Shown: positions 9,646-18,085 of the stretch, piece by piece
Layout: the number at the start of each line of letters is the position of its first letter
Position numbering within the stretch: position 1 is the stretch's first letter
Origin: Candidatus Cloacimonetes bacterium HGW-Cloacimonetes-1
GTDB taxonomy: Bacteria > Cloacimonadota > Cloacimonadia > Cloacimonadales > Cloacimonadaceae
Length of the DNA stretch: 48,860 nucleotides
Assembly: GCA_002841975.1 (NCBI GenBank)
Contig: PHBQ01000010.1
Span: 1-48,860, forward strand
Reading direction: 5' to 3'
Made by a program: the position numbers and the translations under genes
The notes under the pieces: model-generated
The model's database searches: none
What the model was told of the DNA's origin: nothing
What the model saw: the letters and a program-made list of their open reading frames with translations, nothing else

Positions 9646-9688
9646 AATCCGAGGTGATCCCCTCGTGCTTCCCTCGTGAAGGCCTTGT
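9646..9688 (+). repeat. Dispersed 43-base repeat, copy A
   Basis: Matches 26063-26105 at 41 of 43 bases. A shorter inverted relative lies at 37130-37157. All three are in spacers. The repeat makes spurious reverse-strand open frames look alike (KAFTRE.RGDHLG in both long copies), which is a DNA effect and not protein homology. Confidence 0.85.
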
Positions 9689-9794
9689 CACGACCTCGGA
9701 ATTGCGCCGGAAGTTCCACGCTGCCACCTGAGTTAGCAGCAGTAGAGCAGGATGCCGTTACTGGGCACAGAATCCTCCAGATGGCAGATCTTTG

Positions 9795-9823
9795 CGTAGC
9801 CGGAGGATGCCGATCCTCCGCAA
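9795..9823 (+). repeat. Dispersed 29-base hairpin repeat, copy A
   Basis: Identical over 29 bases to 25787-25815. Its core CGGAGGAT-GCCG-ATCCTCCG (9801-9820) is a perfect 8-pair hairpin with a 4-base loop. Confidence 0.88.
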
Positions 9824-9952
9824 CCCGCAATTGCACACGCCTCGTGTGCTCACAGTAGGTGCCAAAAACTCTGGTGAAAAATACAGCTATCAAACACGGT
9901 TACATGGTGTCGCCCCTCCAGGGATCATGCTGTTTGGGGCGGATATTTCCTG

Positions 9953-10095
9953 AGGTTCCGCTGCGCTCCACCTTAGCTATAAGAGTATCACATCTCCGAG
10001 GTTTAAAGGCATGCGAATCAGATAGGTTCCGCTGCGCTTCACCTTAGGCTATTAGAATATCATCTCTCCGAGGTTTAAAGGCATGCGAATTAGAT
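9953..10095 (+). repeat. Two tandem copies of a 71/72-base unit
   Basis: Unit 1 is 9953-10023 and unit 2 is 10024-10095. Both begin AGGTTCCGCTGCGCT and end GGCATGCGAAT.AGAT, with only a handful of substitutions and small indels between them. Confidence 0.88.
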
Positions 10096-10141
10096 AGTTA
10101 TCCTATCAGAGGACCTGCAGTATCTTTGACTATATCAGTTT

Positions 10142-10160
10142 AAACCCGTTTAACGGGTTT
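10142..10160 (+). repeat. Perfect 9-pair hairpin
   Basis: AAACCCGTT and AACGGGTTT flank a single T. It directly abuts the left arm of the nested inverted repeat. There is no T run, so it is not called a terminator. Confidence 0.7.
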
Positions 10161-10440
10161 CGGATTATAGGCGTGGGATTTATCCCGCGTATAAAAACAT
10201 CCCCAAACAAACAATATCCCGGTTTTTTAGCGGGGTCGGACTTTGAAGGGGATTTCAATCCCCTTCCTTACCCCAAACCGATCAATACACGCAGCATAAA
10301 TATGATAATCATTGAAGAAAATACCATTATCATCTGAGCTTAACGGGGATTGAAATCCCCTCCAAAGTCCAATACTCGAAGTATAATTAAATAGTTGAAT
10401 TACATCTTTTACGCAGGATAAATCCCACGCCTATAATCCG
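10161..10440. repeat. 280-base element of two nested inverted repeats
   Basis: The outer arms 10161-10185 and 10416-10440 are perfect 25-base reverse complements. The inner arms 10238-10263 and 10345-10370 are 26-base reverse complements with one mismatch, and each inner arm holds a small palindrome GGGGATT..AATCCCC. The central 81 bases have no open frame. The outer right arm is followed by the hairpin ATACCGG-AAAA-CCGGTAT (10441-10458), and part of its sequence (CCTATAATCCGATAC.GG) recurs at 10565-10582. Confidence 0.85.
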
Positions 10441-10453
10441 ATACCGGAAAACC

Positions 10454-10558
10454 GGTATGTTGAATTGTGATACTGGATTATACGGGGCAAGCAACTGTCT
10501 ATTATGGTATGTTGAATTGTGATCCGAGGATTAAACGGGGGAAACTACAGTCAATAAC
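10454..10558 (+). repeat. Degenerate tandem pair of 52-base units
   Basis: An identical 18-base start (GGTATGTTGAATTGTGAT) at 10454-10471 and 10506-10523 is followed in each case by a similar but diverged stretch (GGATTA.ACGGGG and so on). Confidence 0.7.
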
Positions 10559-10830
10559 CCCATACCTATAATCCGATACTGGCCGATTTTTGTATCTCTG
10601 AGCCGCGATTATATATGGGAAGGAAGGAATGCCGGAAGGGATGATGATCCGTCCTGCCGATGATGAACGATGCAATTCACCTCTACGGAATGTGAAAATT
10701 ACGTAGCTTACTGCGGACTTAACTGATCCAAACTTCAGGTGACTTCTATGAAAAGACACGAATATAGCAGATTCAAAAATAGTGTTATCGGAATTGGATG
10801 ATGCAGAGATATGTGTGCAATACAGAGGAT

Positions 10831-11994
10831 TTAAAGCGATGTAGCTATATAGAGTTCTGCTTTGCCACGGATGGATATGGGCAGATCTGTTGCAGGCACA
10901 AATATGGATTGTCCGCGTTCTATAGTCATTTGCGTGTCGCAGCAGTGGATTGCGGCAGAGCCATCTGCACAGAATACTATGCAATCGTGTCGCACAGAAT
11001 CAAGAATTGACTCCGAGCCATCAGAACCAGAGTAATACATCAAGTAAAACTCCTGAGCAGGTGTAGGGTAACTGTATAAACTAGGACTTTGCTCAAAAGG
11101 CTCCAAGATCTCCACCGTCCACGGTTCGAAAGAGATGGTATCCAGCAGTTCATCAATATCAATATGCTTGGGAGTCAGCCCCCCACGGAGCACATTATCC
11201 GAATTTGCCATGATCTCCATTCCGGCACCTTGTAAGTAGGCATGCAGGATTCCGGCATCCAGATACAAGGCCTGGTGGGGTTTTAAATCAATCAAGTTCA
11301 GATACAATGGTGCCAGGATTCCTATGTCTTGCGAAAATTCCTCTTTGATGCGGCTGCAACACCTGGTAATGCTATCCATGGAAGACGGGAGTAAGTGAGG
11401 AGTGCTCAGCATTGAATCGAGATCTTTCATTAGATTTGTGACAAAATACTCGGGTAGAGTCATGAGTTCATGAAAGAAGGCACGGAAAGTTTGTGCTGAG
11501 GGAGCCGAACGAAACACCGGAAAAGTACTAAAAAAGCGATCAAATTTAAGTGCAGTAAAGTGATCTATGATTTCCTGATATTGGCGAAATCCGCACATAG
11601 CACTAAAGGGTGTAAGTGCGCAAATCAATTCCGGTTTATGGTTGTCATCTTTATAGTTACGAACGGGGGAATCTAATGGGATTCCAAGATCATTCTCGCG
11701 TGAAAATCCGATTTGAGCTTGCGCTTTGGAGGGATGTGCTTGAATGGAGAGCGGAAGATCAGCAGCCAGTACTTTGAGCAAATAGGGGAGAGTTGCATCA
11801 GTTATGGGAGTATCGGAAAGATATGTTGAAAGCCGTGTCCACATGCCGTTGATCAATATCTGTGATGAAGCTTTGGGGTGTGATCCCATCCACAATTCCG
11901 CCATGGGAGTATCCACTTGTAGACTCAGGAGATTTTGAATATAGGATTTTGATCCCCAGGCATACTCTTGAATTTTATTCTGCATCAAATACAC
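10831..11994 (-). CDS. manA: Mannose-6-phosphate isomerase, class I
   Basis: Interconverts mannose 6-phosphate and fructose 6-phosphate, feeding or draining GDP-mannose and glycan synthesis in the cytoplasm. The 387 residues fit the class I zinc enzyme. Metal ligands are recognisable: SIQAHPSK (Gln and His), NHKPE (Glu), and the His in LDAGILHAYLQG, followed by the family segment ANSDNVLRGGLTPK. The GTG at 11994 is preferred because GAGGA lies seven bases before it; the ATG at 11985 would be 16 bases away. It is the last gene of the long leftward unit, 22 bases after the TPR gene. No terminator was found in the repeat region beyond it. Confidence 0.95.
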   Translation of the reverse strand: MYLMQNKIQEYAWGSKSYIQNLLSLQVDTPMAELWMGSHPKASSQILINGMWTRLSTYLSDTPITDATLPYLLKVLAADLPLSIQAHPSKAQAQIGFSRENDLGIPLDSPVRNYKDDNHKPELICALTPFSAMCGFRQYQEIIDHFTALKFDRFFSTFPVFRSAPSAQTFRAFFHELMTLPEYFVTNLMKDLDSMLSTPHLLPSSMDSITRCCSRIKEEFSQDIGILAPLYLNLIDLKPHQALYLDAGILHAYLQGAGMEIMANSDNVLRGGLTPKHIDIDELLDTISFEPWTVEILEPFEQSPSLYSYPTPAQEFYLMYYSGSDGSESILDSVRHDCIVFCADGSAAIHCCDTQMTIERGQSIFVPATDLPISIRGKAELYIATSL

Positions 11995-12016
11995 AAATCA
12001 ATCCTCACATATTCGC

Positions 12017-12895
12017 TTATTGATCTTGACGACTACTCTCTGTGATGCGGTCGTTCAGCATCTTGAGTACCGGCGTCAGTTGCGATAAAGCCTTCCGGGC
12101 ATTATTAATGGTGAACCTGGCTCGGGGCAGATCATCAATTTGAATATAAATGCGGGTCAATTCTTCATATAGAGGATAGGAATGAGGATTTATAGAAATC
12201 GCCGTATTGAGTAATTCTATGGATTTGCTGAATTTCCCGATATTACGAGCACAGATAGCAAAGGCCTGTAAATGGTCTTCATTGGTTATATTTGTGAGCT
12301 GTTCGTATTCGGTAAATGCCACAAATGCTTTGAGCCAATACTGCTGATGTGAATAGACTGTGGCTTTTAGCAATAGTAAGTGTTTGTGCTTGCCCAGCTT
12401 TGCTTCAGCCTTCAGTAAATAGCCAAGGGCTTCGTCGTATTTATTGATCCGGATCAGTTGCTCCACCAACAAGAAGTAGATGAATGGGTTGTCGTTGACT
12501 AATTTGATTAAGCGAGTAATCAGATTTATACTTTCTTTGTGTTCTCCGATGTAAGCCAAGACGAGGGCTTTGTTGTATATCACTTCCGGGTTCTGATCAG
12601 TTATCTGTTTGTAATATGCCAGGGCCATACGATATTCATTTACAGCAAAATAACAGTTACCGATCACATACATCAGGTGGTCATCATTGGGCTTCACAGT
12701 TAGTGCTTTTTGGTAACAAGCTATTGCTTTATCGTATCGCCTTTTTTGGGAGAAAATGTCTCCCATACTGATCAAGGATCTGGGATCTTCCGGGAACTCC
12801 TCTGCAGCATGTTCCAAAATATTCACGGCGTGAATCCAGTTGGATTTTGCAATAGACTCTGCCCGGATCAGGATATTGTTCAAAGTGTTTGTCAT
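12017..12895 (-). CDS. TPR-repeat protein
   Basis: 292 residues with no signal peptide. Tetratricopeptide motifs run through most of it, for example PRSLISMGDIFSQKRRYDKAIACYQKAL, read here as one 34-residue unit from about 38, the next unit beginning NDDHLMYVIGNCYFAVNEYR, and later SIELLNTAISINPHSYPLYEEL. Such repeats form an alpha-solenoid that holds protein partners. It begins within the last codons of the Tricorn-like gene (4-base overlap), so the two are co-translated, but one product is exported and this one is probably cytoplasmic. A specific role cannot be read from the sequence. Confidence 0.85.
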   Translation of the reverse strand: MTNTLNNILIRAESIAKSNWIHAVNILEHAAEEFPEDPRSLISMGDIFSQKRRYDKAIACYQKALTVKPNDDHLMYVIGNCYFAVNEYRMALAYYKQITDQNPEVIYNKALVLAYIGEHKESINLITRLIKLVNDNPFIYFLLVEQLIRINKYDEALGYLLKAEAKLGKHKHLLLLKATVYSHQQYWLKAFVAFTEYEQLTNITNEDHLQAFAICARNIGKFSKSIELLNTAISINPHSYPLYEELTRIYIQIDDLPRARFTINNARKALSQLTPVLKMLNDRITESSRQDQ

Positions 12896-15800
12896 TGATC
12901 TATTTCACGGAGGAGTTCATCGATTGCAGTTCGCAATTGGGGATCGTTGCCGGCTATCACATCGTTGGGAGTCAGTTCCACCAGGATATCCGGTTTGGCT
13001 CCGCTTCCTTCCATATTTGTACCATCAATTTTATACCAGCCACTGCCGGGTAAACGCATTTCAGAACCATCAAGGAGTTCATGTTGCCAGGTTCCTATTA
13101 CAGATCCGCTGGATGGCATTCCTACGACCTTGCCCAGTTTCAAGTCCTGATACAGGATAGGGAAGATCTCACCATCCGAAAAAGAATTCTCATCGACAAG
13201 AACGATTGAGGCTTTGTTCCAAGACCGCGAAGGCTGGGGCCTTTTATTGGCTCCATAATACCTGCTCGTTGAATAGGCATATTGTTTCTTTGTCAGGAAG
13301 GTAATTAATTGATCATGAATTCTGCCGCCACTATTACCTCTCACATCGATCACTAACGCCTCTTTGTCGGCATTATCTCTAAACACATCACGGATGAAAA
13401 CTGTATAATCAGACGAACCCATCGCCGGGATATGCACGTAACCCAAACGTCCGTCGGAAAGATCATTCACCAGTAGGCGATTGGCCTCGACTTTATCCTG
13501 GTACCATAGACTACGCTGGCTAGATCTCGATATTCCCGTTACCTGTGCTTTGATTACGGCATCCTTTCTTTTGAATTGAAGATTTATCTTTTTATCGATC
13601 TTGTCAGCAAGTAAGGAGTCGACGGGAGTAAACGGGGTTATTTGGATGCCATCTATGTGGGTCAGGATATCATCTTTTTGGATCTGATAGAACGTATTTA
13701 ATCTGGATCTGGTAAAGACTTGCGAAACTTGCAAACCCTTTGCTGTGGGTTTTGAATAGTCAAATTCTATACCGAGATAAGCTTTGGATTTGTATGAGTA
13801 GGAATTATCCTCTCGGGGATAAAAACCTGTGTGAGAGGCATTGACTTCGCCTATCATTTCATCTATAATCACGGATACATCACGGATCGATGTGGCCTCA
13901 GTCAAATACGGTTTGTACAGATTGTAAAGATCTTTCCAGTTTTTGCCATGCATATTGGGATCATAAAAGTTCAAGCCAAACATACCCCAAGCTTCTTCGA
14001 AAACACGTTGGTTCAAGACGTTCAGATCATAACTGTAAGGAAATGTGGCAGATATTTCTTTTTTGGAGCTTCCACCGATACGTGCAGTCTTGAGTACTCC
14101 ATTTTCCAGATAGTATAGAGTTTTATCGATTAGCTGATATTGACCGGTGTTTTTACCCAATTTTAGCTCGTCTTTGCTGTTATTTCCATAAATGTTCGTT
14201 TTAATGAGCTTGGCTTCGCCGTTGAAAGAATATCCCCCCTGAATGTAGTAAAAAGTGCTATCATCGATAGCTTTAAAAGCGTATGAATAACCATCTATAT
14301 CCATCACAACGGGATAGATCCTCTTCGCCATATCTTGGAGATTATATACAAAGCCATTTACTGAGGCGTCGTCAACACTGAGCGGAGCCTTATCAGTTTT
14401 TCCCTGGATGGAAGTGCTGTCTGAAACAGATATCCGAGGTGAGTTGGTAAGTATTTCAGTCCAATTGTCCTTGTCAAACTCAAATTCATCTCTTGCTACA
14501 AAATCCATGCGATAGATATCTCCGGAGCGTGAAAAAAGGACAGACTTTTGATCCGGTGTCCAGATAATAGAGCTGATCCAGGCTTCATCGTTACAAAGCT
14601 TTATGTGCGTGTCTTTCCTGAAATCATACAAATAGATCTCACGTATCAATATGTCTTCCCGAACAGTAGTATAGATGGCGTAATCTCCGTCAGGACTGAT
14701 GGAGAAATTGCTGATTGCAGATGGAATATCTATGGGATATATGTTTGAAAAGCTGGAATCGGCAATGGCTAACTTGCCACCCATAGTATCATTTGTGAAA
14801 AAGATCACCCATTTGTTGGCTTCTGATTTGTTGATTGAATTGATATGATACTTGTCTTTGCCAAACCACTCAATAGGGGAAAGCGTAATGGTTGAGTCAA
14901 TAACAACTTTGAAGAGGGAATTTCTTCCGGCAGACATTCTGCTGACGATAGCGGTTTTATTGTCCGGTAGAAACGCTATATCATTCACTCCGGCATGATC
15001 AAAAGTGAGTTGTTTTACTTCTCCGCCTTTTCGGGGCATAGCAAACAAATCATATTTGTACTGAAAGACGTTGATCAACTCATTGTTTGAGATTGAAAAA
15101 GTAGAGAAGTCGTCTTTCATTATGTCTTTCTTGATGGGGTCTTTCCACAAATCTTCCGGGATGTTGATAGCGAGCTTTGAGGCTCGATCCAAACCTATCT
15201 TAGTCGGATCATACTTCCAGATCTCATCAAATCTCTCAAACACTATTCGGTCGTTAGTCCTGGCAATTGAGATGTCACGTGCAGACCATTGAGTAAAAGA
15301 AGTGAGCTTGAACGGTTTACTAAAATCGTAGTTTTCTACTCTGTAAAGCTGGAATACGTTTCCGTCAGAACCGGCGTAGAAAATCGATTTACTGGCATGC
15401 GAATACCTGGGATAGCGTTCTGTATAGGGAGTATTTGTCAGATTCGTATATGATTTTGATTTCAGATTTATTTCCCACAGTTCTCCATTTGCCGATCCTG
15501 TATATGCTTCTCTATAGGGATAACCTTTGCGATTGAACAGTATTTTATCGTTATTGGGTGACAGAGAACAATAACCGTCTCCAATTTCGGCGATAATCTG
15601 GGGACGTGAGCCATTCAGAGGCAGCTTATAAAGCGTGGAACCATACTGAAACGTACTTTGAGTTACCAACAGGTTTGCTCCATCGGTGAACCAATCACAG
15701 AGGTTAAATGATTCTCTGAATACTACCTTTGCTTCACCACCTTGGGACGGGATGATATAAACATAGTTTTGACCTTCCCGATTGGAATTGAAGGCGATGA

Positions 15801-16029
15801 ATTGGCCATTCGGTGACCACATAGGACCCCACTCGGATGCGTCTGTAGATGTGAGTCGCTTGGCATCTCCACCTTTGAAGGGCACTGACCACAGGTCGTT
15901 TTGGTATACAAAGCATACTTGTTCGCCATCGGGCGAAATTGCAGGATCGTATGCAAAAAAAGGTTCAACGGCACCAAGGACTATGACGATCGACGTCATG
16001 ATTATCGTAAATACTATATTTCTAAACAT
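12892..16029 (-). CDS. Secreted Tricorn-like protease, S41 family
   Basis: 1045 residues, close to archaeal Tricorn in length and order, but with an N-terminal hydrophobic signal segment (MFRNIVFTIIMTSIVIVLGA), so it likely acts in the periplasm or outside. Residues from about 25 to 640 hold WD40-like PD40 repeats (AYDPAISPDGEQVCFV, PMWSPNGQFIAFNS), forming two beta-propellers. Then come a helical segment, a PDZ-like domain (KAYLGIEFDYS...KDDILTHIDG) and the S41 core. The catalytic set is visible: His733 in NASHTGF, Ser951-Asp952 in ENSFSDGEIF, Glu1007 in TNMEGSGAKPD, with RGNSGG before it. The propellers probably gate peptide entry. GGAGA lies five bases before the ATG. It probably trims peptides for an amino-acid-using anaerobe, which is inference. 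Confidence 0.93.
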   Translation of the reverse strand: MFRNIVFTIIMTSIVIVLGAVEPFFAYDPAISPDGEQVCFVYQNDLWSVPFKGGDAKRLTSTDASEWGPMWSPNGQFIAFNSNREGQNYVYIIPSQGGEAKVVFRESFNLCDWFTDGANLLVTQSTFQYGSTLYKLPLNGSRPQIIAEIGDGYCSLSPNNDKILFNRKGYPYREAYTGSANGELWEINLKSKSYTNLTNTPYTERYPRYSHASKSIFYAGSDGNVFQLYRVENYDFSKPFKLTSFTQWSARDISIARTNDRIVFERFDEIWKYDPTKIGLDRASKLAINIPEDLWKDPIKKDIMKDDFSTFSISNNELINVFQYKYDLFAMPRKGGEVKQLTFDHAGVNDIAFLPDNKTAIVSRMSAGRNSLFKVVIDSTITLSPIEWFGKDKYHINSINKSEANKWVIFFTNDTMGGKLAIADSSFSNIYPIDIPSAISNFSISPDGDYAIYTTVREDILIREIYLYDFRKDTHIKLCNDEAWISSIIWTPDQKSVLFSRSGDIYRMDFVARDEFEFDKDNWTEILTNSPRISVSDSTSIQGKTDKAPLSVDDASVNGFVYNLQDMAKRIYPVVMDIDGYSYAFKAIDDSTFYYIQGGYSFNGEAKLIKTNIYGNNSKDELKLGKNTGQYQLIDKTLYYLENGVLKTARIGGSSKKEISATFPYSYDLNVLNQRVFEEAWGMFGLNFYDPNMHGKNWKDLYNLYKPYLTEATSIRDVSVIIDEMIGEVNASHTGFYPREDNSYSYKSKAYLGIEFDYSKPTAKGLQVSQVFTRSRLNTFYQIQKDDILTHIDGIQITPFTPVDSLLADKIDKKINLQFKRKDAVIKAQVTGISRSSQRSLWYQDKVEANRLLVNDLSDGRLGYVHIPAMGSSDYTVFIRDVFRDNADKEALVIDVRGNSGGRIHDQLITFLTKKQYAYSTSRYYGANKRPQPSRSWNKASIVLVDENSFSDGEIFPILYQDLKLGKVVGMPSSGSVIGTWQHELLDGSEMRLPGSGWYKIDGTNMEGSGAKPDILVELTPNDVIAGNDPQLRTAIDELLREIDQ

Positions 16030-16113
16030 AAATTCTCCAATCTGTGATAGTGCAACAAATCAACCAAACTCACGGTAAATAGTTAAACCTGAGATAAATT
16101 ATTCCTAACTCCC

Positions 16114-17403
16114 TCAATCCTTTTCATATAGCTGAATGCCTTTTTGATGATTCTTAACTGTATAGGAGTGCTTCAAAACCCTTAATGAAGAAAAAGGGTA
16201 GATGTCGTGCTGTGCGATGATGTGGAATTTATCTGTGCGTGGACGTTGTAAAAACCCACTTAACTCTGTGTCCAACATGTTTTCCAAATCGGTTATCGTG
16301 TCTTTCAGAATACTGATTTCTTCAGGATCGACGTCATCTTGCTGTTTAAGATTGATCAGTTCTTTGGTCTTGATCATTAGTAGTGTCTTATAATATGGGC
16401 TAATAGTAATTTCAAGCTCTGTCTCTGTCTTCTCTGAGGAACCTATAGTGCCAAATTCAATGTTACCACAGCTCTGAGCATTACCGCTGATAAACTCACT
16501 GTTGTCACTGCCTAGTATCCCTTTATCAGCAACAAGATGGGAAAACCTGACTGTACCCCGAATATGCAGATGCGCTTTGGTGATGACTCTGGAATCTGTG
16601 ATATTGTTGCAACTAAGGCTTCCCTTGACATGAAGTCCGGGCTTGTTACAATTTATAATATCTCCATTTACTGCAAGATCGCCCTCACACACTATACGAG
16701 CATCTGCCACGCTACCATTTATTGTCACATTGCCATTACACACAAGCTCTATATTGGTGATATTCGAATTGACTACTATTGAAATAGGACATCTAAATGG
16801 TTCATCGTTGAACTCTAAAGCATGGTCGATTACGATCGAATCAAGAATACAAATTCTATGCTCAGAATCAAGGTAGGGGAATCCGGTGGTCTTTGCGATA
16901 TACCTGTTTGTCTTATCATCATAAATCACGTTTGAACCGGCTAGAGCATTATTCGAAGCCTGATCAAAAGTGTCATATTGTAACATCGTGCCGTATATGT
17001 TGTAAACTGATCCTTCGTTTTCAAACAGATTAATACTACTGTCTGCAATAATGGTGCCGGATTCGACACAAGTCAATGTATTCAAATATTCAGGTGTAAA
17101 ATCATGATTGGGATCGATGGAACTATCAATGTCGAAATGGTATTTGAGTTGATGATCCAGAGGCTTGTATTCACATATGGCAATAGGGAACGCCTGGTCA
17201 AATTCCTTTTGAAGACCATCTTGCCTTACTTTGTGAATTGCTTGCTCAAAGCCATATTGGATACCGGACTCATCGATCAAATCCAGTATCTCATTTTCAT
17301 TGATGAGTTTCGTGGATCTGTGAATCGTCATCCAAGCAGACATTCCGTCATCACTGACTTCCAATGTCACTCTTCCGGATTTGCTGGTTAGTATTTTACT
17401 CAT
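16114..17403 (-). CDS. FapA-family (DUF342) protein
   Basis: 429 residues, no signal peptide or membrane segment. The middle is a repetitive beta-structure with short turns (CNGNVTINGSVADARIVCEG, DLAVNGDIINC, LHVKGSLSCNNI), the polymer-like beta-helix typical of the DUF342/FapA family. It is followed by a helical coiled-coil segment (ELINLKQQDDVDPEEISILK) and a short beta tail. Members were named for flagellar assembly, but the family occurs in non-flagellated bacteria and no flagellar gene is present here, so the function is open. It overlaps the pgeF-like gene by 8 bases. Confidence 0.78.
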   Translation of the reverse strand: MSKILTSKSGRVTLEVSDDGMSAWMTIHRSTKLINENEILDLIDESGIQYGFEQAIHKVRQDGLQKEFDQAFPIAICEYKPLDHQLKYHFDIDSSIDPNHDFTPEYLNTLTCVESGTIIADSSINLFENEGSVYNIYGTMLQYDTFDQASNNALAGSNVIYDDKTNRYIAKTTGFPYLDSEHRICILDSIVIDHALEFNDEPFRCPISIVVNSNITNIELVCNGNVTINGSVADARIVCEGDLAVNGDIINCNKPGLHVKGSLSCNNITDSRVITKAHLHIRGTVRFSHLVADKGILGSDNSEFISGNAQSCGNIEFGTIGSSEKTETELEITISPYYKTLLMIKTKELINLKQQDDVDPEEISILKDTITDLENMLDTELSGFLQRPRTDKFHIIAQHDIYPFSSLRVLKHSYTVKNHQKGIQLYEKD

Positions 17404-18085
17404 GTGTTATCCCGATGATGTTGATTTGTCTATTTTTGGTCCCATCTCGTCTGAAAGAAAAGTAGTCTTCAGACTCAAATGTACATTTGTGAACATATTC
17501 GATATTGTCAATAGGAACCCCACATTTCACTATCTGCCGCAAGATAGTTCCCTGGATATCGAGGTGCCTGAAAGTAGTATTTGGCATTACAATCCCCTTC
17601 TTTGAAACGGAGTCTTGAAACTCTTCATAAATCTGTTGGCTCACTTCATAGTGTTCGGAACATATACCGGGTCCGATGCTGGCATGAATATGTTCCGTGG
17701 AACTCTGAAAGTGCATTACCATGAGTCTGATGGCATTGCCGACAATATCTTTGCGGGTACTTTCTCTACCACTATGTACGGCTGCAATCACATTCAAGGT
17801 TTCATCCCACAAAAGTACCGGAGTACAGTCTGCGGTTCGAATCAAGAGATATAGATTGGGTATGTTTGTTACAAAGCCATCAGCAATGGGGATTTGAGGA
17901 TGGGAGCCGATCCCTGCTCCGGCATCAAGTTCACTGCATAAATGCACCAGTTCAGAATGAGTCTGTTCACAGATCACAAGTCTATCGATAGGAACAATCA
18001 GGCCAGACAGATTTATATCTGTTTGGTCGCGCATGATGCTTCGGTAGTCGTGTTTGGTGTCGCCGATGTACTTGGCTATCTTCAT
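17396..18085 (-). CDS. pgeF: PgeF/YlmD-family purine nucleoside phosphorylase or oxidase-like protein
   Basis: 229 residues of the DUF152 family (YfiH, YlmD, LACC1). Members act on purine nucleosides, and the E. coli protein has been linked to editing of peptidoglycan precursors. The metal-site residues are present: His in CEQTHSEL, Cys in RTADCTPVLLW, His in AAVHSGR. GPGICSEHYEV near 150 is also conserved. The usual HAGWRGT segment is here HSGREST, so the Trp-Arg-Gly part is altered, which may change the active-site rim. It overlaps the MFS gene by 4 bases and the FapA-like gene by 8. Substrate is not readable; the family call is secure. Confidence 0.85.
   Translation of the reverse strand: MKIAKYIGDTKHDYRSIMRDQTDINLSGLIVPIDRLVICEQTHSELVHLCSELDAGAGIGSHPQIPIADGFVTNIPNLYLLIRTADCTPVLLWDETLNVIAAVHSGRESTRKDIVGNAIRLMVMHFQSSTEHIHASIGPGICSEHYEVSQQIYEEFQDSVSKKGIVMPNTTFRHLDIQGTILRQIVKCGVPIDNIEYVHKCTFESEDYFSFRRDGTKNRQINIIGITHE

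Larger units (their letters stand above)
9323..10830. other. 1.5 kb repeat-rich region without a supported gene
   Basis: No open frame here shows a protein family, and the longer frames (9540-9893 minus, 10502-10984 minus) cross repeats and hairpins. The region contains, in order: a 43-base module at 9646-9688 also found at 26063-26105; a hairpin module at 9795-9823 identical to 25787-25815; two tandem copies of a 71-base unit at 9953-10095; a perfect hairpin at 10142-10160; a nested inverted repeat at 10161-10440; and a degenerate pair of 52-base units at 10454-10558. From 10583 to 10830 I see nothing. The pattern suggests accumulated non-coding repeat elements next to a dead gene. Confidence 0.7.

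Noticed and set aside
9540-9893. 117-codon open frame, minus strand
   Set aside because: It spans the 43-base and 29-base repeats and a perfect hairpin, has no protein family, and looks like the frame at 25783-26136 only because of the shared DNA repeats.
9859-10047. 62-codon open frame, plus strand, over the tandem repeat
   Set aside because: It only translates the 71-base repeat; frames over such repeats are often mis-called as proteins.
9953-10558. CRISPR array
   Set aside because: Repeats are only two copies each, of different kinds, directly adjoining and without unique spacers; no cas gene nearby.
10502-10984. 160-codon open frame, minus strand
   Set aside because: Overlaps the end of manA in another frame and extends into repeats; composition is unlike the real genes.
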